Of a DNA stretch of 5,606 nucleotides, positions 1 through 5,126 are shown one piece after another. The position numbers were made by a program, and so were the translations under genes. The stretch is from assembly GCA_002328805.1 (NCBI GenBank), contig DCVX01000002.1:1-5606 (forward strand), given 5' to 3'. The DNA comes from Candidatus Dojkabacteria bacterium UBA2177 (GTDB taxonomy: Bacteria > Patescibacteriota > Dojkabacteria > SC72). The notes under the pieces were generated by a model. It ran no database searches, was not told the origin of the DNA, and saw nothing but the letters and a program-made list of their open reading frames with translations. The first letter of the stretch is position 1; every line of letters begins with the position of its first letter.

Positions 1-469
1 TGTAATTTCCACTTACAATATTTGCCTTATGCGTGGGGCTTGCCATCCATGCTTCATGGACACCTTCTGCGGTTTTGAAGCCCTTGGCAAGATTTTCTCC
101 AGCATAAACATAGTTATATCCTGCAGCACGGATAAATTGCCATGGGGATTCCCCATTAGGCCCAAAGTGGTCCCAATATTGTTTTTCAAACATGTCGTTT
201 GCTTTTGCTAATGCAGCTGCGGATAGTTGTGCATTTGTACTTAGGGTATTAAGACCATAGCCCAATCTCTCTTGATTTGTAAGAGTGATAATATTCTCTG
301 GGGTTATGGAACTTGCTTCTACCTCACTTAAACCGATTAAACCACCAAAACTGTTTACAAAAACCAAAACGAAAGTATAGGTAATAACAGCGATATTATT
401 AAGAAGGAATGGTTTCTGACGATTCTCTTTAGTTGGGACAAAGAAACTTTTGAGTTTAATCATATACAT
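1..469 (-). CDS. CAP/SCP-domain (YkwD-like) membrane-anchored protein, 3'-truncated by window edge
   Basis: The visible part is 156 residues and the reading frame runs off the left edge, so the C-terminus is missing. Counting from the ATG at 469, residues about 22-47 (NNIAVITYTFVLVFVNSFGG and following) form one hydrophobic segment, either a membrane anchor or an uncleaved signal. It is preceded by a basic stretch ending FFVPTKENRQKPFLL. From about residue 60 the CAP fold follows: TLTNQERLGYGLNTL, then WDHF (His101), AGENLA (Glu125), HEAWMASPTHKANI (Glu139, His147). These four residues match the His-Glu-Glu-His tetrad of the CAP cavity. CAP proteins of bacteria are usually extracytoplasmic; their biochemical role is poorly known, and proposals include cell-wall or lipid binding, so I assign none. 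ATG469 is the most upstream start (a stop codon lies three codons before it); ATG463 is an in-frame alternative. No Shine-Dalgarno is visible. The hup terminator separates it from hup, so it is probably transcribed on its own. Confidence 0.88.
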   Translation of the reverse strand, partial: MYMIKLKSFFVPTKENRQKPFLLNNIAVITYTFVLVFVNSFGGLIGLSEVEASSITPENIITLTNQERLGYGLNTLSTNAQLSAAALAKANDMFEKQYWDHFGPNGESPWQFIRAAGYNYVYAGENLAKGFKTAEGVHEAWMASPTHKANIVSGNY

Positions 470-477
470 TACAGTTT

Positions 478-483
478 AGAATA
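478..483 (-). promoter_or_regulatory. Possible -10 box of the CAP-domain gene
   Basis: The minus strand reads TATTCT here, 8 bases before the ATG at 469, after the hup terminator. It matches the -10 consensus at only 4 of 6 positions and I see no convincing -35. Transcription would begin almost at the ATG, giving a leaderless mRNA, which fits the lack of a ribosome binding site. This is a weak call resting mainly on position. Confidence 0.22.
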
Positions 484-534
484 TTTGAGGATAGAAGTGA
501 AGAGAGAACCTCAATAAAATCTTGTATATTCTAG

Positions 535-568
535 AAAAAAAGAGAAAGGGACCCTTTCGGGTCCATTT
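535..568 (-). terminator. Rho-independent terminator downstream of hup
   Basis: On the minus strand a perfect 6-bp stem GGACCC/GGGTCC closes a GAAA loop (a GNRA-type tetraloop). It is extended by an AAA/TTT pairing across one mismatch and followed by a pyrimidine tract that ends in seven T (541-535). It lies about 40 bases after the hup stop codon and before the CAP gene, so it ends the hup transcript. Confidence 0.85.
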
Positions 569-608
569 CTAAAGAGCACTTCTTCTTTACAAAGAAATAC
601 CGGCTTTA

Positions 609-878
609 CTACTTCACAGCAGTCTTAAGAACTTTTCCTGGTTTGAATGCAGGAACCTTTGTTGCTGGAAGTTGAATCTTCTCAAGAGTCTTAGGGTTAA
701 TTCCTGTCCTAGCTGCTCTTGTTCTAACTTCAAATTTACCAAAGCCTGTCAAAAGGACATGATCTCCTTTCTTCAAAGCTTCTGTGATAGCGTCTAACGT
801 TGCGTCCAAAGCGTCACTTGCTTGCTTCTTGGTCAAGCCAGTCTCTGCTATTTTATCTACTAAATCTTTCTTTAACAT
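609..878 (-). CDS. hup: HU-family DNA-binding protein (bacterial histone-like)
   Basis: This 89-residue protein is the usual length for HU, a small dimeric nucleoid protein that binds and bends DNA with little sequence preference. Residues 1-40 form the two-helix dimerisation half (MLKKDLVDKIAETGLTKKQA and on). GFGKFEV at 45-51 starts the beta saddle. Residues about 52-76 are the DNA-embracing arm, with RAARTG and the tip motif NPKT at 61-64, whose proline intercalates between base pairs in known HU/IHF structures. VPAFKPGK at 75-82 and a C-terminal helix close the fold. At the tip, the Arg commonly found before NP is Ile60. The start at 878 is set by homology and by the Shine-Dalgarno 9 bases upstream. 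The gene is monocistronic: it has its own promoter region and its own terminator. HU rather than IHF is favoured by the overall sequence, but the two are hard to separate by eye. The symbol is given at family level. Confidence 0.96.
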   Translation of the reverse strand: MLKKDLVDKIAETGLTKKQASDALDATLDAITEALKKGDHVLLTGFGKFEVRTRAARTGINPKTLEKIQLPATKVPAFKPGKVLKTAVK

Positions 879-887
879 TTCATAATG

Positions 888-895
888 CCTCCTTT
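888..895 (-). promoter_or_regulatory. Shine-Dalgarno of hup (AAAGGAGG)
   Basis: The minus strand reads AAAGGAGG, a near-perfect match to the 16S rRNA 3' end, 9 bases before the hup ATG at 878. An earlier ATG at 883-881 lies only 4 bases after it, but is out of frame and opens a three-codon ORF (ATG AAA TGT TAA). This is the strongest ribosome binding site in the window. Confidence 0.88.
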
Positions 896-904
896 CTTAG
901 AGAT

Positions 905-942
905 ACTATACACAAAAACCTAATATGAAGAATTTGTGTATA
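905..942 (-). promoter_or_regulatory. hup promoter region with a 10-bp inverted repeat (candidate operator)
   Basis: On the minus strand a -10-like TATAGT (5 of 6 matches) sits at 910-905, which would give a leader of about 20 bases carrying the Shine-Dalgarno. No good -35 is visible at 17-18 bases spacing (ATTCTT). A perfect inverted repeat TATACACAAA / TTTGTGTATA occupies 907-916 and 933-942, with arm centres 26 bp apart. One arm overlaps the -10 and the other lies at the upstream edge of the -35 region. That geometry suits a dimeric regulator, or HU itself acting on its own gene, but the binding protein is unknown. The -10 is moderately supported; the repeat is certain as sequence and its function is inferred. 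Confidence 0.5.
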
Positions 943-1200
943 TCCACTAATAAAATAAGCAATATAAAGAGTTTAGTCAATAAGCCCTTTTATTATAGGA
1001 TACTGACCAAGTTGTTCAAAAAGTTTGTTATAGAAAGGATTTTTAATGAATTAAAAGTTTATTCAATATATTGGGTCAAACATTTATCTACAATTAGACT
1101 AGAGTGGCCAAAAACGCCGTTACAAAGGACTTTTTAGGTCATGCAGATTAAATAATGCTTTTACAATGGGATTCCTTAAAATTTTTGTTCAATAAAATAT
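943..1200. other. AT-rich intergenic stretch without a supported gene
   Basis: This lies between the hup promoter and the rny terminator. I see no tRNA, no repeat array and no credible coding sequence on either strand. The one open frame (plus strand, 925-1137, 70 codons) has no ribosome binding site, no recognisable motif and a composition (Lys, Ile, Asn, Phe, Tyr) expected from translating AT-rich DNA. A small RNA cannot be excluded, but no hairpin followed by a T-tract points to one. Confidence 0.6.
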
Positions 1201-1201
1201 T

Positions 1202-1230
1202 AAAAGGGGATATCCTTTCTGAATATCCCC
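1202..1230 (-). terminator. Rho-independent terminator downstream of rny
   Basis: On the minus strand a perfect 8-bp stem GGGGATAT / ATATCCCC with a 9-base loop is followed directly by TTTT and a further AT-rich run. It lies about 37 bases after the rny stop codon. It is the clearest terminator in the window and separates rny from hup. Confidence 0.88.
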
Positions 1231-1256
1231 CTATAGCACTAAATACTAGAAGATAG

Positions 1257-1276
1257 GCAAAATATTCCTATTTTGC
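1257..1276 (-). repeat. 8-bp inverted repeat over the rny stop codon
   Basis: GCAAAATA (1257-1264) and TATTTTGC (1269-1276) are perfect inverted repeats separated by four bases. As minus-strand RNA they form a hairpin with a GGAA loop, again a GNRA-type sequence, and the rny stop codon (1270-1268) falls inside it. There is no T-tract directly after it, so it is not itself a terminator. It could be a 3'-end stabilising stem or chance in AT-rich sequence. Confidence 0.45.
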
Positions 1277-2791
1277 TACTCCTGTAGCCCTAGTTTCCCT
1301 AATTACAGTAACTTCAACATTACCTGGGTAACTCTGATTCTTCTCAATTTCTTCAGCAATATCCTTCGCCATGACCTTAGCTTCATCGTCTGAAACTAAG
1401 TTGGGCTTAACTATTACCCTAATTTCTCTTCCTGCCTTAATAGCAAATACTTCATCTATTTTATCTTTACCAATATCCTTTGCTGCATTCTCAATACCTT
1501 CTATCCTTTGGATATATTGCTCATAGCTATCCTTTCTAGCACCTGGTCTAGAGCCTGATATTGCATCTGCCAAATATATAACAACTGCTTCAGGAGATAT
1601 AGCTTCAATATCTAGATGGTGTGCCTCAATAGCATTCACAAGCTTCTCATCCAAGCCATACTTTCTAGCGACCTGCCCTGAGATATGGTGGTGAGGACTA
1701 TCTATTTTGTGAGTAAGAACCTTGCCTACATCATGTAGTAAAGCAGCCCTCTTTACCAATTGAACATCAGCTCCAATCTCCACAGCCAAAACTTCAGCTA
1801 AACGAATAACCTCTATTGTGTGAGACATAAGTGATTGACCATAACTGGTTCTGTACTTCATCTTTCCTATTAGCTTTAGCAAACCAATATCTATATCTGG
1901 CCAATCTGCTTCGTCAGAAAGAATCTGTCCATTCTTCTTGATTTCCTTAGAAATTTCATTCTTAGCTTTTTGAACAGCCTCTTCTATAGAACCTGGGTGT
2001 ATTCTCCCATCTCCTATCAATTTAGTCATAGCGACATATGCTATTTCTCTTCTTAAAGGATCAAATGATGACAATGCAATTGCATCTGGAGATTCATCTA
2101 CGATGACATCCACTCCAGTTAGTTGTTCAAATGCCCTAATATTCCTACCTTCCCTACCGATAACTCTACCTTTGACCTTGTCATCATCTACCTTAATTAC
2201 CTTGGTAGTAGTCTCTCCCACATAGTCTGTTGCAATCCTCTGCATCGATTCAACAAGAATCTTCTGAGCCTTCTCATCCGCTTCTGCCTCTATCATCTTC
2301 TCTGCACTTCTTATCTTTCTAGCCTTATATTCACTAAGGTCTTGGTCGATCTCTTTCATCAATTTCTCTCTTGCTTCTTCCCTAGATAAACTAGAAATCT
2401 TTTCCAACTGATCCTTTAACTGGATTCTAGTCTGTTCAAGACTCTTTAGACCCTGCTTAAGCTTTGCATCCTCTGCTTCTAACTCATCACTTTTCTCATC
2501 AAGCAATTTAGATCTTTTGTTTAATTTCTTTTCTCTTTCGATAAGCATCTCCTCATGCTCAGTGTTCTCTCTACGAACACTCTTCATCCTCTGTTCTTCC
2601 CTCTTCTTCATTTCTGCGATCTCACTCTCTGCTCTGTCAAATTTCTCCTTCATTAGCTTCTCTGCAGCTTCTTCAATTACTTTTGAAGGAATATCATTTA
2701 TGTTTACCCAATTAAATAGGTACTTTAGAACTAGAGTTACTATTATTGCCGTCACTATTACCGCGACAACAACAAACAATACTGTTTCCAT
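1268..2791 (-). CDS. rny: Ribonuclease Y, membrane-anchored endoribonuclease
   Basis: RNase Y cleaves single-stranded, often 5'-monophosphorylated mRNA and starts decay in many bacteria that lack RNase E. The 507 residues match the family's usual 510-520. In order: a membrane helix at about 4-26; a long charged coiled coil at about 35-195, rich in Glu, Lys and Arg; a KH RNA-binding domain from about 197 with its GxxG loop as GREG at 212-215 (RVIGREGRNIRAFEQLTGVD); and an HD domain with His324 (SLMSHTIEV), His353-Asp354 (LLHDVGK), the His cluster 367-369, AHH at 390-392 and Asp409 (LADAISGSRPGARK). The C-terminus carries AGREIRVIVKP and YPGNVEVTVIRETRA, both typical. All metal-binding residues appear intact, so the enzyme should be active. 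ATG2791 immediately precedes the membrane helix; no Shine-Dalgarno is visible before it. It stands alone, with terminators on both sides. Confidence 0.98.
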   Translation of the reverse strand: METVLFVVVAVIVTAIIVTLVLKYLFNWVNINDIPSKVIEEAAEKLMKEKFDRAESEIAEMKKREEQRMKSVRRENTEHEEMLIEREKKLNKRSKLLDEKSDELEAEDAKLKQGLKSLEQTRIQLKDQLEKISSLSREEAREKLMKEIDQDLSEYKARKIRSAEKMIEAEADEKAQKILVESMQRIATDYVGETTTKVIKVDDDKVKGRVIGREGRNIRAFEQLTGVDVIVDESPDAIALSSFDPLRREIAYVAMTKLIGDGRIHPGSIEEAVQKAKNEISKEIKKNGQILSDEADWPDIDIGLLKLIGKMKYRTSYGQSLMSHTIEVIRLAEVLAVEIGADVQLVKRAALLHDVGKVLTHKIDSPHHHISGQVARKYGLDEKLVNAIEAHHLDIEAISPEAVVIYLADAISGSRPGARKDSYEQYIQRIEGIENAAKDIGKDKIDEVFAIKAGREIRVIVKPNLVSDDEAKVMAKDIAEEIEKNQSYPGNVEVTVIRETRATGVAK

Positions 2792-2845
2792 GTATCTGAC
2801 TGTTAAATTTAAACTGGCCTTTATTTAGACACTTTTGGAGAATAA

Positions 2846-2864
2846 AGAGAGCTCACCGCTCCCC
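2846..2864 (-). promoter_or_regulatory. Hairpin in the rny leader
   Basis: On the minus strand GGGGAGC, loop GGTGA, GCTCTCT can pair over 7 bp including two G-U pairs, followed by TTATTCT. It is a locally GC-rich patch in an otherwise AT-rich intergenic region, about 55 bases before the rny ATG. It could be a 5'-UTR regulatory or stability stem, or a second, weak terminator for queA-tgt. No riboswitch class is recognised. Confidence 0.35.
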
Positions 2865-2898
2865 ACAAACACACTTGTTTTGTATTTGATTTAAATTC

Positions 2899-2925
2899 CA
2901 TATATATAAATTTCAAAACTTTCAA
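2899..2925 (-). promoter_or_regulatory. Possible rny promoter
   Basis: On the minus strand TTGAAA (2925-2920, 5 of 6 to the -35 consensus) precedes an AT-rich run containing TATATG (2904-2899) at 15 bases spacing, or TATGGA at 17. It falls just after the tgt terminator, where an independent rny promoter is expected, and would give a leader of roughly 100 bases. Spacing and -10 quality are poor, so this is tentative. Confidence 0.3.
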
Positions 2926-2930
2926 TTACC

Positions 2931-2955
2931 AAAAGCGTCTTTCTTAAAGACTTTT
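2931..2955 (-). terminator. Probable intrinsic terminator of the queA-tgt operon
   Basis: On the minus strand AAAA-GTCTTT, loop AAG, AAAGAC-GC-TTTT forms a 6-bp stem extended by four A-T pairs across a two-base bulge and ending in TTTT. It begins 15 bases after the tgt stop codon. The stem is AT-rich and the T-tract short, so it may be weak; the position supports it. Confidence 0.6.
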
Positions 2956-2970
2956 ACAATGATATCATTT

Positions 2971-4011
2971 TTAATATTTTTCCTCAATGAGAGAGGAATT
3001 TAGCTTTTTTATAAGAGTTTGGTAGTAGGTAAGGTTATGTATTGTAGCTAAAGTTTGAGCAGTAGCTTCCCCAGCCTTAAACATATGATGTATGTATGCC
3101 CTTGTGTAGTTAGTGCAACATTCACAGCCACAGCTTGGATCTACTGGAGACTTATCTAAAGCCATACTGCTATTACCTACCTTAATTTCTCCTTGGGAAG
3201 TATATAGGGTTCCATGTCTAGCATTTCTAGTAACTAAGACTGTGTCAAAAAGATTGTAGCCTAGTTTATTTGCCGCAATTATATCCTCTGGTTTTCCAAC
3301 CCCCATTGCATATCTAATGGTATCCTTAGGAATATTTTCTATAACTGCTTTCATCTCATCTAAAACCAAATCTCCGTTCTTATCTACAACATAACCCCCA
3401 AAGTTGTAACCATCAAAACCTATTTTAACTAACTCATTTGCACATTTTTCTCTTAAATCTAAATATTTAGCACCTTGAACAACACAGGTGAGTAATTTAC
3501 CTGTTTTTGCTGTCCCGCCATATTCTTTCTCAAAATGTTCCTTCCCTCTTTTGGCCCATTCTATTGTTCTCTTAACAGACTCCTCTGCTTCCTCTCTTGT
3601 TATTTCTGAATCCCTACAATCATCTAGAGTTACCATTACATCTGAACCTATCTTCATCTGTATATCTATGGTACTTTCCGGAGTCAATTCATAAGTGTTC
3701 CCTTCCTTAGGTGATTGAAATGTAGCACCATCGTGGTGGACTTTTCCCCTCCACTTTCCAGAATGAATTAAGGAAAAGACTTGGAAACCACCAGAGTCTG
3801 TTAGGACTAGTCCTTTCCAACCCATCATTTCTTTAATACCCCCTAATTCAGAAACGACATCTGGGCCTGGATGAATAAGAAGATGTAGTGTATTTGTAAC
3901 AATTGCTTCTGTTCCCGTTTCTTCAAGTTGCTTCGTAGTTAGATTTCTAACAGCACCTCTTGTTGCATCTGGCATAAAGAAATTCTTTTTCTTTAATTGG
4001 TCTACTGTCAT
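2971..4011 (-). CDS. tgt: tRNA-guanine transglycosylase (queuine tRNA-ribosyltransferase), divergent
   Basis: TGT swaps guanine 34 of GUN-anticodon tRNAs for a 7-deazaguanine (preQ1 in most bacteria). The family core is clear: MPDATRG at 13-19, DSGGFQVFSL with Asp72 (substrate-binding or general acid/base), LDDC with Asp130, VVQG at 177-180, FDTVLVTRNARHG with the nucleophile Asp256, and the zinc site Cys294, Cys296, Cys299 and His325, spaced as in characterised enzymes (26 residues from the last Cys to His). Several hallmarks differ. It is 346 residues against a usual 370-380, mainly because the N-terminal strand region before MPDATRG is cut to 12 residues. The preQ1-contacting GGLAVGE loop reads GGYVVDKNGD (205-214). 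The ECTPYPA segment after the catalytic Asp reads DCRDSEI. ATG4011 is supported by AGAGGA 7 bases upstream. The gene follows queA by 3 bases and is clearly co-transcribed. Activity is likely; substrate identity (preQ1, queuine or other) is open. Confidence 0.93.
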   Translation of the reverse strand: MTVDQLKKKNFFMPDATRGAVRNLTTKQLEETGTEAIVTNTLHLLIHPGPDVVSELGGIKEMMGWKGLVLTDSGGFQVFSLIHSGKWRGKVHHDGATFQSPKEGNTYELTPESTIDIQMKIGSDVMVTLDDCRDSEITREEAEESVKRTIEWAKRGKEHFEKEYGGTAKTGKLLTCVVQGAKYLDLREKCANELVKIGFDGYNFGGYVVDKNGDLVLDEMKAVIENIPKDTIRYAMGVGKPEDIIAANKLGYNLFDTVLVTRNARHGTLYTSQGEIKVGNSSMALDKSPVDPSCGCECCTNYTRAYIHHMFKAGEATAQTLATIHNLTYYQTLIKKLNSSLIEEKY

Positions 4012-4014
4012 TTT

Positions 4015-5073
4015 CTATTCCTCTATTAAATTATCTCCTATTAACATACTATCTCCATAACTCAAGAATTTATATTTATTACCTATTGCATGCTGGTATG
4101 CTCGTTTAATATTCTCTTTTCCTGCAAAAGAACTTACTAAAAGAATAAGAGAAGAGTCTGGCATATGAAAGTTTGTTACCAAAATATCTGCGATTTTCCA
4201 TTCATATCCTGGATATATATAAAGATCTGTGTAACCACTGTATGATTTTACCAAATACTTTCCACCCTGCTTCTCTTTGTAAGCAACACTTTCTAAAGTC
4301 CTAGCAACAGTAGTTCCAAAGGCCCATACCCTTCCACCTTGTAAGATGGCTTTGTTTATAACTGAAACTGTTTCCTCACTTATCTCAATATGTTCTTCAT
4401 GTATCTGGTGTTCCTCTATATCTTCCTCTCTTATTGGGGCAAATGTTCCCCAACCGACTCTTAGATCTATCTTAACAATCTCTGCCCCTTTAGCCTCAAT
4501 CTTCTCTATGATCTCCTCTGTTAAATTTAGGCTAGCAGTAGGGGCAGCTACGGCACCAGGAATATTTGAGAAAACAGTATTATATCTCTCTTTGTCACTT
4601 TCTATATCTTCTCTATTCATATATGGTGGAAGCGGAGTATGTCCATAATTTTCAAACAGTTCATAAGCATTCTCCTTTTCAAACTTTACTATAAAGCCAT
4701 TCTTCTTCCTTTGTTTAATAAGAATCTTTGTATCATAACTCTCCTCATGCACTAGCACATCTCCAATCTTTACATTCCTAGCCCTCCCAATTAGGACAAA
4801 CCAATCTCCTTTTGACAAATCCTCCAGAAAGAGAACCTCTACCCTCTTATCTTTTGGTGTTAAAAAATATGTTCTAGAATTTAAGACCTTCGTCTCATTT
4901 AGAACTACTACATCACCTTTTTTAATATAGTCTGAGACATTGTAGTATTTTCTGTCTTCGAATTTTCCATTCTCTCTATCTAAAACTAAGAGATTACTCG
5001 TTCCCCTTTCTTCTGGAGGGTATTGTGCTATTAATTCCTTTGGTAAATTGTATTTGAATTCATCTATTTTCAT
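4015..5073 (-). CDS. queA: S-adenosylmethionine:tRNA ribosyltransferase-isomerase (epoxyqueuosine synthesis)
   Basis: QueA transfers and rearranges the ribosyl part of SAM onto preQ1 at tRNA position 34 to make epoxyqueuosine, the step after TGT. The 352 residues match the family's usual 340-355. Recognisable blocks are MKIDEFKYNLPKELIAQYP at the N-terminus, LLVLDR at 28-33, VVVLNETKV at 55-63, GHTPLPPYMNR at 144-154, PGAVAAPTA at 172-180, EDIEEHQIHEE at 217-227, AFGTTVARTLES at 251-262, TDLYIYPGY at 282-290, TNFHMPDSSL at 300-309 and the C-terminal YKFLSYGDSMLI. Two usual histidines are changed: the GLHFT block reads SLNLT (Asn183) and HVGxGTF reads RVGWGTF (Arg205). The start at 5073 is chosen because family homology begins exactly there; the frame is open to an ATG at 5154, but that would overlap fmt and add unrelated residues. 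It is the first gene of the queA-tgt operon. Function is well supported; whether the chemistry is unaltered is less sure. Confidence 0.94.
   Translation of the reverse strand: MKIDEFKYNLPKELIAQYPPEERGTSNLLVLDRENGKFEDRKYYNVSDYIKKGDVVVLNETKVLNSRTYFLTPKDKRVEVLFLEDLSKGDWFVLIGRARNVKIGDVLVHEESYDTKILIKQRKKNGFIVKFEKENAYELFENYGHTPLPPYMNREDIESDKERYNTVFSNIPGAVAAPTASLNLTEEIIEKIEAKGAEIVKIDLRVGWGTFAPIREEDIEEHQIHEEHIEISEETVSVINKAILQGGRVWAFGTTVARTLESVAYKEKQGGKYLVKSYSGYTDLYIYPGYEWKIADILVTNFHMPDSSLILLVSSFAGKENIKRAYQHAIGNKYKFLSYGDSMLIGDNLIEE
4019..4024 (-). promoter_or_regulatory. Shine-Dalgarno of tgt (AGAGGA)
   Basis: The minus strand reads AGAGGA 7 bases before the tgt ATG, inside the last codons of queA, whose stop codon (4017-4015) lies between it and the ATG. 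This fixes the tgt start and implies translation from the queA-tgt mRNA, probably with some coupling. Confidence 0.7.
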
Positions 5074-5085
5074 AGTTACAGGTGT

Positions 5086-5091
5086 ATTATA
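5086..5091 (-). promoter_or_regulatory. Candidate -10 box of the queA-tgt operon
   Basis: The minus strand reads TATAAT, an exact -10 consensus, 12 bases before the queA ATG, inside the 53-base divergent queA/fmt intergenic region. No -35 at normal spacing is evident. The transcript would have about 6 bases of leader, matching the absence of a Shine-Dalgarno before queA. Confidence 0.5.
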
Positions 5092-5114
5092 TAGCAATTT
5101 AGGCATTAATTGAG

Positions 5115-5120
5115 TAAAAT
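5115..5120 (+). promoter_or_regulatory. Candidate -10 box of fmt
   Basis: TAAAAT (5 of 6 to consensus) ends 6 bases before the fmt ATG, so transcription would start at or next to the A of the ATG, giving a leaderless mRNA. The only purine motif, GGAG at 5122-5125, is one base from the ATG and too close to act as a Shine-Dalgarno. The -35 is not convincing. Confidence 0.38.
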
Positions 5121-5126
5121 TGGAGT

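Noticed and set aside
29..211. 60-codon plus-strand open frame at the left edge
   Set aside because: It is antisense to the CAP domain, whose conserved residues are clear on the minus strand.
925..1137. Open frame of 70 codons on the plus strand in the hup-rny intergenic region
   Set aside because: It has no ribosome binding site, no recognisable motif and composition typical of translated AT-rich noncoding DNA, and it overlaps the hup promoter repeat.
2123..2828. Plus-strand open frames at 2123-2389 and 2517-2828
   Set aside because: They are antisense shadows of the rny coiled-coil and KH regions, rich in Ser, Phe and Leu as expected from reading Glu/Lys-rich codons backwards.
1158..2962. 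Shared 11-mer CTTTTACAATG near 1158 and 2951
   Set aside because: Expected by chance in AT-rich sequence of this length; the flanks are not similar.
2958..2969. Perfect palindrome AATGATATCATT after the tgt stop
   Set aside because: It is short, AT-rich and without a loop, so it is a poor hairpin; a protein site is possible but nothing supports it.
3488..4648. Plus-strand open frames at 3488-3694 and 4346-4648
   Set aside because: They lie antisense within tgt and queA, which are unambiguous, and show no motif or ribosome binding site.
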